From assembly GCA_030635835.1 (NCBI GenBank), contig DAOVYB010000015.1, positions 1 to 16,301 of the forward strand: DNA of 16,301 nt, given 5' to 3'. Below, one piece after another: positions 8,508 to 16,301 of this stretch. Both the position numbers and the translations under genes were made by a program. The DNA is from Gammaproteobacteria bacterium (lineage in GTDB: Bacteria; Pseudomonadota; Gammaproteobacteria; UBA6429). The notes below the pieces were generated by a model. It searched no databases. It was not told where the DNA came from and was given only the letters and a program-made list of their open reading frames with translations. Every line of letters begins with the position of its first letter. Within the stretch, counting starts at the first letter, position 1.

Positions 8508-9125
8508 CTATGATACTACTAAGGAATCTGTGCTGATAGCTGCTTTATTCAGAAGTTCAGCAGTTTCATATAGGGGTAATCCCATCACTCCGGAATAACT
8601 ACCCGATAAATGGGTGATAAATGCCGCGGCCAGCCCCTGAATGGCATAAGAACCTGCTTTATCATCACTCTCTCCTGAGAGTACATACTGCGCTATTTCA
8701 TCTGCCGATAATACTTTGAAGGTCACATCACTGACACTAATAACGCTGCTCAGTTCTGCTTTATTGGAATTTATAGCGGGTTTGGCTAATGCTACCGCAG
8801 TCATAACTTGATGAATTTTACCAGAAAGCAGTTTCAGCATTCTTTTAGCATCATCATGATTTTCTGGTTTACCCAAGATTTGACCATTAATTACAACGGC
8901 AGTATCGGAACCTAAAACAGGAATAATTTTTTCTTTTTCACTGTTCCAGCCCGCAAGTGCCTTTTCTTGAGCTAAGCGCAGCACGTAATCTTCTGCTTTT
9001 TCATCAATTTTGGCTGTTTCATCGACATCAACCGCAATAACATCAAACGCAATTCCTATTTGAATAAGCAGTTCACGACGACGGGGAGATTGGGATGCCA
9101 GATAAAGCTCAATTTCGGTAACCAT
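8508..9125 (-). CDS. Maf-family nucleoside triphosphate pyrophosphatase (dTTP/UTP type, YhdE)
   Basis: This 205-residue Maf protein has the SxSPRR substrate-binding motif at residues 11-16 (SQSPRRRELL), the GSDT motif with the probable catalytic D74, and GKPENHDDAKRML at about 85-97. The AGSYAIQG and GLPLYET motifs at about 157-187 are typical of the YhdE branch, which hydrolyses dTTP, UTP and modified pyrimidine nucleotides to monophosphates. The YceF branch, specific for m7GTP, has a different region here. The enzyme is cytoplasmic and is thought to keep modified nucleotides out of nucleic acids. Its position directly before rng matches the mre-yhdE-rng order of E. coli, although mreBCD are not in this window. 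It follows a 286-base repeat-filled spacer and is probably the first gene of its transcription unit. Confidence 0.94.
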   Translation of the reverse strand: MVTEIELYLASQSPRRRELLIQIGIAFDVIAVDVDETAKIDEKAEDYVLRLAQEKALAGWNSEKEKIIPVLGSDTAVVINGQILGKPENHDDAKRMLKLLSGKIHQVMTAVALAKPAINSNKAELSSVISVSDVTFKVLSADEIAQYVLSGESDDKAGSYAIQGLAAAFITHLSGSYSGVMGLPLYETAELLNKAAISTDSLVVS

Positions 9126-9153
9126 TATGAAAACATATCATATTTTTTATTTT

Positions 9154-9397
9154 AACCACAGAGAAAAGCCTGCTACACGAAGAACACGGAAATTTTAAAT
9201 GCATTTCTTAAAATATAGATGAATATGTTTTTTCAGGGTAAATAAATAAAAAAGCAAGCAACCATATTTTTAAAACTCTGTGTCCTTCGTGTCCTCTCGG
9301 CAACTGCTCCTGCGTTGCTCTACCTCCTCGATAACTGCTCCTGCGTTATTCTACTTACGGGCGTCCTGCCCTAATGCGTCCATGCAGTCGTGTGGTT
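9154..9397. repeat. intergenic inverted repeat of the ACACGAAG/TTCGTGT type, interrupted by an inserted element
   Basis: The left arm has AACCACAGAG (9154-9163) and ACACGAAGAACAC (9175-9187). The right arm has GTGTCCTTCGTGT (9280-9292), which matches the reverse complement of 9175-9187 at 12 of 13 positions. If 9297-9390 is removed, the flanks join to CTC plus TGTGGTT, giving a perfect 10-base complement of 9154-9163. Similar 'CTTCGTG...CTCTGTGGTT' words are, from general knowledge, scattered in intergenic regions of many bacterial genomes. The AT-rich middle (about 9190-9270) shows nothing I recognise. Confidence 0.65.
9297..9390. repeat. nested hairpin element, long form (94 bp, copy A)
   Basis: It starts TCGGCAAC and ends GCAGTCG. 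It holds two adjacent copies of a 31-base unit (period 31, about 9296-9326 and 9327-9357), each forming a 5-bp stem around the invariant loop TGCTCCTGC: GCAAC/GTTGC at 9300-9318 and ATAAC/GTTAT at 9331-9349. After these come a GGGC/GCCC hairpin (9359-9371) and TGC-GTCCAT-GCA (9375-9386). The boundaries match those of the 47-base copy at 12267-12313. It is inserted in a different host repeat. Confidence 0.65.
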
Positions 9398-9411
9398 CAA
9401 GGTTTTGACTT

Positions 9412-9879
9412 TTATTTATGATAAGGATGACCTTTTAGAATGGTTGAAGCACGATAAAGTTGTTCTGCCAGCACTACCCGAACCAGCGGATGCGGTAAGG
9501 TTAATTTCGAGAGTGAGATTTTTTGCTGGGCTTGCTTTAAACAGTCTTCAGCCAATCCTTCCGGACCACCAATGAGTATCGCGATATCCTGCCCTGAGGC
9601 TTGCCAGGCTTTTAAATCTTGCGCTAATTCTTCAGTTGAACAGGCTTTGCCCAGGACATCTAATACAACGACTTTTGCGCCTTTTGGAATCGCGCTAAGC
9701 ATTTTTTCACCTTCTTGCTGAGTCAGGCGTTTTATATCACTGTTTTTACCACGTTTACCGGCGGCAATTTCAACTAACTTGATTCTGCTTTCAGGTGGCA
9801 TACGTTTAGCGTATTCTGCAAAGCCCTGCTCAACCCAGTCCGGCATACGAGTTCCGACGGCAATAAGATGAATCAACAT
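9412..9879 (-). CDS. rlmH: 23S rRNA (pseudouridine1915-N3)-methyltransferase RlmH
   Basis: This 155-residue SPOUT methyltransferase matches the usual RlmH length. It methylates N3 of pseudouridine 1915 in helix 69 of 23S rRNA, using S-adenosylmethionine, on assembled 70S ribosomes. The SAM-binding knot motif IGGPEGL is at residues 103-109. The conserved C-terminal part follows ([19 protein letters not shown] and the terminal HPYHK), all characteristic of the family. It lies 8 bases after rsfS, the standard pairing of two genes that act on the ribosome. No good Shine-Dalgarno sequence is visible, so translation may depend on coupling with rsfS. It is the last gene of the proA-nadD-rsfS-rlmH block. 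No classical terminator follows; the repeat-filled spacer begins about 15 bases downstream. Confidence 0.97.
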   Translation of the reverse strand: MLIHLIAVGTRMPDWVEQGFAEYAKRMPPESRIKLVEIAAGKRGKNSDIKRLTQQEGEKMLSAIPKGAKVVVLDVLGKACSTEELAQDLKAWQASGQDIAILIGGPEGLAEDCLKQAQQKISLSKLTLPHPLVRVVLAEQLYRASTILKGHPYHK

Positions 9880-9887
9880 AATATATT

Positions 9888-10232
9888 TTATTTTTCAGCT
9901 GCAGCTGGACTATCTTCACCCCATAGTTTTTCAAGGTTATAAAATTCACGAACTGCAGGTTGCATAATGTGGACAACAACATCACCTAAATCGACTAAAA
10001 CCCACTCACTGGTTTCATCACCCTCGATACCTAAAGCAGGCATTCCTGCCTCTTTTGCTTTAACCGCGACGCTGTTCGCTAAAGCTTTAACCTGCCGTGA
10101 AGTATTACCACTGGCAAAAATCATAATATCTGTGACACTGCTTTTATTGACGACGTCAAAGACTTTAATATCGTGACCTTTAATATCTTCTAAAGCTTCA
10201 ATTGCCAGTTCACAAAGTTGTTTGCTATTCAT
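9888..10232 (-). CDS. rsfS: ribosome silencing factor RsfS
   Basis: This 114-residue member of the RsfS/YbeB/Iojap family binds ribosomal protein L14 (uL14) and blocks joining of the subunits when nutrients are scarce. Family features are [18 protein letters not shown] at about residues 35-52 and the C-terminal [20 protein letters not shown] followed by FYNLEKLW. The last residues (EDSPAAAEK) are a short variable tail. It begins 9 bases after nadD. Its AAGG ribosome binding site overlaps the nadD stop codon, which suggests translational coupling. The nadD-rsfS-rlmH order is widespread in bacteria. Confidence 0.96.
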   Translation of the reverse strand: MNSKQLCELAIEALEDIKGHDIKVFDVVNKSSVTDIMIFASGNTSRQVKALANSVAVKAKEAGMPALGIEGDETSEWVLVDLGDVVVHIMQPAVREFYNLEKLWGEDSPAAAEK

Positions 10233-10239
10233 AGTTTAA

Positions 10240-10243
10240 CCTT
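10240..10243 (-). promoter_or_regulatory. ribosome binding site of rsfS overlapping the nadD stop codon
   Basis: AAGG on the minus strand lies seven bases before the rsfS ATG and shares bases with the TAA stop of nadD (10242-10244). Ribosomes ending nadD would be placed next to the rsfS start. Confidence 0.55.
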
Positions 10244-10868
10244 AATAAATATTTTGCTGTCGGAGCAGTGTTAATACTGACTCCGGTAAAAAAAATTGAA
10301 TGTCCTTACCTTGTTGCCATTGTTGACGAATCATTGTTGCAGAAATATCCAATTGCGTAACAGGTACAAAACAAATTCCACCATGTTGTTTTTTTGCCAG
10401 GTTATCAGCATCAACAAAACGATGCTTAAGTTGCAGAAATAACCTCTTGTTTAACTCAGTTTGCCCTTTAATGTCAGGACGTTGCATAACAGCGATATTG
10501 GCAAGTTCAAAAATTTTCTGCCATTGATACCATTGATCTAGTCCATTAAATGCATCTGTACCTAATATCAGGCACAATGATTTGTCATGAAAGTCTTGCT
10601 TCAAACTGGTAAGGGTATCAACCATATAAGAAGGACCTTTACGCTGAATCTCACGATCATCAAGCGTAAACTTTTCCTGTCCGGCTATTGCAGCGCGCAC
10701 CATTGATAATCGCTGCAAAGGTTCTGCAATAGGTGCAACTCGATGTGGTGGCTCACCACAGGGAATAAAACGAACTTGTTCCAGCGACAGGCACTGCTGT
10801 ACATCTAATGCAGTACGCAAGTGTCCAAAATGAACAGGATCAAATGTTCCACCTAAAATACCAATCAT
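10242..10868 (-). CDS. nadD: nicotinate-nucleotide adenylyltransferase
   Basis: This 208-residue enzyme transfers AMP from ATP to nicotinate mononucleotide to give deamido-NAD, the step before NAD synthetase in NAD biosynthesis. The N-terminal GGTFDPVHFGH motif (residues 6-16) contains the nucleotidyltransferase HxGH signature. The second signature ISATMIR lies at 175-181. PCGEPPHR (about 36-43) and LILGTDAFNGLDQW (about 100-113) are also typical of bacterial NadD. The length is as expected. It starts 6 bases after the proA stop, without an obvious Shine-Dalgarno sequence, and is followed by rsfS after 9 bases. Confidence 0.97.
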   Translation of the reverse strand: MIGILGGTFDPVHFGHLRTALDVQQCLSLEQVRFIPCGEPPHRVAPIAEPLQRLSMVRAAIAGQEKFTLDDREIQRKGPSYMVDTLTSLKQDFHDKSLCLILGTDAFNGLDQWYQWQKIFELANIAVMQRPDIKGQTELNKRLFLQLKHRFVDADNLAKKQHGGICFVPVTQLDISATMIRQQWQQGKDIQFFLPESVLTLLRQQNIY

Positions 10869-10874
10869 GAAAAA

Positions 10875-12131
10875 TTACTGACGAATATGGCCATCACCAA
10901 TCACAATATACTTTTGTGAAGTCAGCCCTTCCAGACCAACCGGACCACGGGCATGAATTTTATCTGTACTAATACCAATCTCCGCACCTAAGCCATATTC
11001 AAAGCCATCAGCAAAACGGGTCGAAGCATTAATCATCACTGAACTGGAATCTACTTCCAGCAAAAACTGACGTGCAATCGTAATATTCTCCGTCATGATA
11101 GTTTCGGTATGTCCCGAACTATGTTTATGGATATGCTCAACCGCTTCAGCAAAACCATCCACGACACGAATAGAAAGAATTGGGGCAAGATATTCCTCAT
11201 CCCAGTCTTCTTCTGTCGCCGCTTTTATACCTGGTAGTATTTCCTGAGTAATTTCACAACCGCGTAGTTCGACACCTTCATCAATATACATTTTACCTAA
11301 TTCAGGCAAGACATCTTCCGCCACAGTTTGACTGACGAGTAATGTTTCCATGGTGTTACAGGTACCATAGCGTTGAGTTTTAGAATTGAACGCAACTTTA
11401 ACCGCCTGGTGTAAATTTGCATCATCATCAATATATACATGACAAACACCATGAAGATGCTTAATAACAGGTACACGCGCATCGGCACTAATGCGCTCAA
11501 TTAAACCTTTACCGCCACGTGGCACGATGACATCAACATAATCTTTCATCGTAATAAGTTCACCGACTGCGGCACGATCGGTTGTTTCAATCACTTGAAC
11601 TGTTGCTTTTGCTAAACCCGCTTTTTCAAGTCCATCATGAATACACTGTGCAATGGCCTGATTTGAATGCATGGCTTCAGAGCCACCACGTAAAATCGCA
11701 GCATTACCCGATTTCAAACACAACGCAGCTGCATCGGCCGTAACATTTGGACGAGACTCATAAATAATGCCAATAACACCTAAAGGCACCCGCATTTTCC
11801 CAACCTGGATACCGCTTGGACGGTAATTTAAATCAGTAATTTCGCCAACAGGATCGGCTAAAGCAACAATCTGGCGAATGCCTTCTGCCATCCCAGCAAT
11901 TCGCTCATCATTTAATGCCAAACGATCTAATAAGGCTTCATCAAGTCCATTTTTTGCACCTGCATCCATATCTTTTTTGTTTGCAGCTAAGAGCTCTTCA
12001 GCACGCGCTTCAATCGCATCGGCTATCGCCAATAAGGCTGTATTTTTCTGCCCGGTATTAGCCCGGTTTAATTCGCGAGCAGCGGCGCGCGCCTGCTGGC
12101 CGAGCTCGTTCATGTATTTTTTTATGTCCAT
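10875..12131 (-). CDS. proA: gamma-glutamyl phosphate reductase
   Basis: This protein has 418 residues from the ATG at 12131. ProA reduces gamma-glutamyl phosphate with NADPH to glutamate semialdehyde, the second step of proline synthesis. The aldehyde-dehydrogenase fold is evident, with the catalytic cysteine at about residue 258 in [13 protein letters not shown]. Also visible are [29 protein letters not shown] and the C-terminal [16 protein letters not shown]. An in-frame ATG at 12140 would add three residues (MNG), but the AGAAG sequence at 12145-12141 is directly next to it and lies a normal nine bases from the 12131 ATG. Starts of Pseudomonas ProA also resemble the shorter form. Its partner proB (glutamate kinase) is not present here. 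It is the first gene after a repeat-filled spacer and heads the block with nadD, rsfS and rlmH. Confidence 0.97.
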   Translation of the reverse strand: MDIKKYMNELGQQARAAARELNRANTGQKNTALLAIADAIEARAEELLAANKKDMDAGAKNGLDEALLDRLALNDERIAGMAEGIRQIVALADPVGEITDLNYRPSGIQVGKMRVPLGVIGIIYESRPNVTADAAALCLKSGNAAILRGGSEAMHSNQAIAQCIHDGLEKAGLAKATVQVIETTDRAAVGELITMKDYVDVIVPRGGKGLIERISADARVPVIKHLHGVCHVYIDDDANLHQAVKVAFNSKTQRYGTCNTMETLLVSQTVAEDVLPELGKMYIDEGVELRGCEITQEILPGIKAATEEDWDEEYLAPILSIRVVDGFAEAVEHIHKHSSGHTETIMTENITIARQFLLEVDSSSVMINASTRFADGFEYGLGAEIGISTDKIHARGPVGLEGLTSQKYIVIGDGHIRQ

Positions 12132-12140
12132 ACCATTCAT

Positions 12141-12145
12141 CTTCT
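12141..12145 (-). promoter_or_regulatory. ribosome binding site that decides the proA start
   Basis: AGAAG on the minus strand has nine bases between it and the ATG at 12131 but none before the in-frame ATG at 12140. This favours the inner start. Confidence 0.45.
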
Positions 12146-12177
12146 ATTAAATTTCAATCTTTATGTCATTGCGAGGA

Positions 12178-12204
12178 AGGACTGAAAAAGTATTTTTCAG
12201 TTCT
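12178..12204. repeat. hairpin with 12-bp stem in the holA-proA spacer
   Basis: ACTGAAAAA (12181-12189) and TTTTTCAGT (12193-12201) are perfectly complementary around the loop GTA. The stem extends to 12 pairs with one G-T pair (AGG on the left, TCT on the right). It is AT-rich in the inner part and not followed by a separate T-run, so I call it part of the repeat and not a proven terminator. Confidence 0.6.
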
Positions 12205-12266
12205 GACGCGGCAATCTCACAACCCTAGTGCGAGTATCATGAGATTACTTCAGTCATTTTATTCCC

Positions 12267-12313
12267 TCGGTAACTGCTCCTGCGTTACTCTACCTCCTGC
12301 GTCCATGCAGTCG
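12267..12313. repeat. nested hairpin element, short form (47 bp, copy B)
   Basis: It starts TCGGTAAC and ends GCAGTCG, like the 94-base copy at 9297-9390. It contains the stem GTAAC/GTTAC (12270-12274 and 12284-12288) around the loop TGCTCCTGC, and the stem CTGC/GCAG (12297-12300 and 12307-12310) around the loop GTCCAT. It sits a few bases from the right end of the TGTCATTGCGA repeat and splits its terminal inverted repeat. Confidence 0.65.
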
Positions 12314-12330
12314 TCGCAATGACAAGTAAT

Positions 12331-13374
12331 TTATCGTGTTGCGATTGATTCTGCTGTAAGTGGGAACAATGCCACTCCCGCTATGCGAAGTGTTAATTGT
12401 AGCAATTCATCCCAGGGTTTGCCCACGACCAATCCCTTACACATTCTTTCAATTCGTCCCGCTACCAGTAAAAAAGCCTGCCAGCGTTTTAACCCATGTC
12501 GACTGAGTCCGGCACTTAGCACCACTTTACGTTTATCCCAAATCCGATACTGGCTAAATACCTGTTCAAGATGTTGTCCCGAGGAAACGGCACGCGACAT
12601 TTTTTCCAGCATACGTAGCTGGTACATTAAAGCACCGAGTATATGTAAAACATCCTCACCTTCACCTTTCAGGCCATGCAATATACGTGAAACTCGTGCT
12701 GCATCACCTTGTAAAGCAACATCAACTAATGCAAAGGCATCAAATCGTGCGCTGTCACTCACGGCTTCAACAACTTGTTCTGCCGTAATAGTAGCTTCGC
12801 CATATAGCATGCGAAGTTTTTCCAGTTCCTGATCGGCTGCAAGCAGGTTACCTTCAACCTGTTCAGCCAGAACCGTTAAAGCATCTTCGGTTGGTTGCAA
12901 ACCGCGTAACTGCATACGTTGTTTTAACCATGCCGGTAACTGTTGGATTTCAAGCGGCCATACTGCAAGCGTAGCACCAGCTGCATCCAGCGCCTTAAAC
13001 CATTTACTCTTTGTCTGACTTGCATCCAGTTTACCGGAAACTACCAGCAATAAATTATCTTCCGGTAATTGACTGGTATAGGCGACTAAGGCTTTACTGC
13101 CTTTATCACCCGGTTTACCAGTCGGGATACGCAGTTCAATCACCTTGCGCTCGGCAAACAACGACATACTGCCTGCGGAATGCGATAGCTGATCCCAGTC
13201 AAAGCTGCGATCAACATGGTAAACCTCACGTTCAGTATAACCCTGAGCTTTTGCCGCTTCACGAATTAATCGAGCCGATTCATCAACCTGAAAAGGTTCA
13301 TCACCACTAATGAAATAAACAGGGTGTAATATTTTTGTCAGATGAGAGCCAAGTTGGGTAAAATTTAATTTCAT
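12331..13374 (-). CDS. holA: DNA polymerase III subunit delta
   Basis: This 347-residue protein compares with 343 in E. coli. HolA is the delta subunit of the clamp loader. It opens the beta sliding clamp and works with delta-prime and the DnaX subunits at the replication fork. The N-terminal VYFISGDEPFQVDES stretch (about residues 18-32) is the degenerate, non-hydrolysing P-loop region of the delta family. It is followed by FDWDQLSHSAGSMSLFAERKVIELR, which includes the SLFAE region that contacts the beta clamp. The C-terminal part (LHILGALMYQLRMLEKM and KPWDELLQLTLRIA) fits the helical collar domain. It starts one base after the lptE stop, so translation is probably coupled, and it ends just before a repeat-filled spacer. 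The leuS-lptE-holA order is conserved in Gammaproteobacteria. Confidence 0.96.
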   Translation of the reverse strand: MKLNFTQLGSHLTKILHPVYFISGDEPFQVDESARLIREAAKAQGYTEREVYHVDRSFDWDQLSHSAGSMSLFAERKVIELRIPTGKPGDKGSKALVAYTSQLPEDNLLLVVSGKLDASQTKSKWFKALDAAGATLAVWPLEIQQLPAWLKQRMQLRGLQPTEDALTVLAEQVEGNLLAADQELEKLRMLYGEATITAEQVVEAVSDSARFDAFALVDVALQGDAARVSRILHGLKGEGEDVLHILGALMYQLRMLEKMSRAVSSGQHLEQVFSQYRIWDKRKVVLSAGLSRHGLKRWQAFLLVAGRIERMCKGLVVGKPWDELLQLTLRIAGVALFPLTAESIATR

Positions 13375-13375
13375 T

Positions 13376-13918
13376 TTACTTAATCTCAGCCTGTCGTTTT
13401 TTTAACGCAAACTGTAAACGGCGAACCAATTGTCGTATCGCAGCCTGACGCATATCGTTATTTAACCTGTTTTCTTCATCCGCTTTTGCCAGCACTAAAT
13501 TTGCATCAAAAAGATATTCACGCTTTTCAATAATTGTTTGAACAGGAATCAAGTCAACAATAGCTGGTTTCTTTTTTTCTGACTGCGTTTTAAGTTCTGA
13601 TTTTTTCACTAAAGAAAAACCAAGTTGATAACTCAACTCATACTGATTGGCACGCCCTGCGCTATCAACAGATAACACTCGTTTTGACATCTGATCTTTT
13701 GTAATAGTTAACAACGTATTCGATTCATCTAACACACTGACTTTTGAATCTGTTAAAGCAGTTATTAGCTCGCGACCAAGTTGACTATATTTATTTATAC
13801 CAACAATATGCACTTCAGGTAAAACAGCAGATATATCCTGTTGTCCACGCAAATGAAAACCACAGCTAATAATTAAGCTGCTAAGTAAAAACAGTGCTGT
13901 CATTTTTACACATTTCAT
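13376..13918 (-). CDS. lptE: LPS-assembly lipoprotein LptE
   Basis: This 180-residue lipoprotein plugs the LptD barrel in the outer membrane and helps insert lipopolysaccharide into the outer leaflet. The N-terminus MKCVKMTALFLLSSLIISC is a type II signal peptide with the lipobox LIISC and the lipidated cysteine at residue 19. GFHLRGQ follows directly, a hallmark of LptE. The C-terminal part is charged and helical (MRQAAIRQLVRRLQFALKKR), as in the family. A second in-frame ATG at residue 6 could be the true start, and no strong ribosome binding site separates the two options. It lies 19 bases after leuS and one base before holA. Confidence 0.94.
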   Translation of the reverse strand: MKCVKMTALFLLSSLIISCGFHLRGQQDISAVLPEVHIVGINKYSQLGRELITALTDSKVSVLDESNTLLTITKDQMSKRVLSVDSAGRANQYELSYQLGFSLVKKSELKTQSEKKKPAIVDLIPVQTIIEKREYLFDANLVLAKADEENRLNNDMRQAAIRQLVRRLQFALKKRQAEIK

Positions 13919-13937
13919 TTTCGTAAATTTTACCTGA

Positions 13938-16301
<2,364 letters not shown>

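Larger units (their letters stand above)
12164..12324. repeat. palindromic intergenic repeat with TGTCATTGCGA termini, interrupted by an inserted element
   Basis: The ends TGTCATTGCGA (12164-12174) and TCGCAATGACA (12314-12324) are perfect 11-base inverted repeats. Inside are AATCTCA (12213-12219) with TGAGATT (12240-12246), and the hairpin at 12178-12204. Sequences of the form TGTCATTGCGAG...CAATCTC...GAGATTGC...TCGCAATGACA are, from general knowledge, dispersed intergenic repeats in many bacteria. Removing 12267-12313 extends the terminal inverted repeat to 13 bases (TGTCATTGCGAGG) and aligns a further TTCAGTC and TTCC with the left arm. Confidence 0.75.

Noticed and set aside
9297..9357. 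Two 31-base repeats as a possible CRISPR array
   Set aside because: The copies are directly adjacent without spacers, differ at several positions, and no cas gene is present.
9126..9411. A promoter for maf in the AT-rich spacer
   Set aside because: TATGAT-like words are present, but no -35 box at suitable distance is convincing in such AT-rich sequence, so I do not list a promoter.
12132..12140. proA start at 12140
   Set aside because: The AGAAG sequence would be directly against the start codon with no spacer, while it is well placed for 12131. The difference is only three residues and is not certain.
12181..12201. Hairpin ACTGAAAAA/TTTTTCAGT as an intrinsic terminator of holA
   Set aside because: The stem is AT-rich and the T stretch is part of the stem with no run after it. 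Its position inside a dispersed repeat explains it better.

Overview
The window looks like chromosomal core sequence from a gammaproteobacterium with moderate to low GC. The evidence is the gene content and order: leuS-lptE-holA, then proA-nadD-rsfS-rlmH, then maf-rng-yhdP-nit-tldD. From general knowledge, the same blocks occur in Pseudomonas and other Gammaproteobacteria. I cannot name a genus. All recognised genes lie on the minus strand, so transcription runs from the high-coordinate end to the low-coordinate end. No tRNA, rRNA, CRISPR array, insertion sequence with a transposase, or phage gene was seen.

Layout in the direction of transcription. (1) 16301-12331: leuS (5' end outside the window), lptE and holA, with gaps of 19 and 1 bases. 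(2) A 199-base spacer filled by a palindromic repeat with a small hairpin element nested in it. (3) 12131-9412: proA, nadD, rsfS and rlmH, with gaps of 6 to 9 bases. (4) A 286-base spacer with a second, unrelated inverted repeat that carries the same kind of nested hairpin element. (5) 9125-7016: maf (yhdE type) and rng. (6) A 251-base spacer that is almost entirely a miniature element with long imperfect terminal inverted repeats. (7) 6764-1: yhdP, a small secreted protein of unknown function, a nitrilase-family amidase, tldD, and the start of a 2-oxoglutarate/Fe(II) oxygenase cut by the window edge.

The genes are housekeeping: leucyl-tRNA charging, LPS export (LptE), replication clamp loading (HolA), proline and NAD synthesis, ribosome silencing and 23S rRNA methylation, nucleotide sanitation, rRNA/mRNA processing (RNase G), outer-membrane lipid transport (YhdP), metabolite repair (Nit1-like) and TldD proteolysis. 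Tight spacing suggests translational coupling within each block.

The unusual content is in the spacers. Every spacer longer than about 65 bases holds a structured repeat. Two of them carry a short element starting TCGG(C/T)AAC and ending GCAGTCG, inserted into two unrelated palindromic repeats. Conceptual removal of it restores longer inverted repeats in both hosts. Its stem shows compensatory base changes among three copies, and the third spacer shares its core words at the same spacing. I found no new protein-coding system; the small secreted protein and the oxygenase are the least explained genes.
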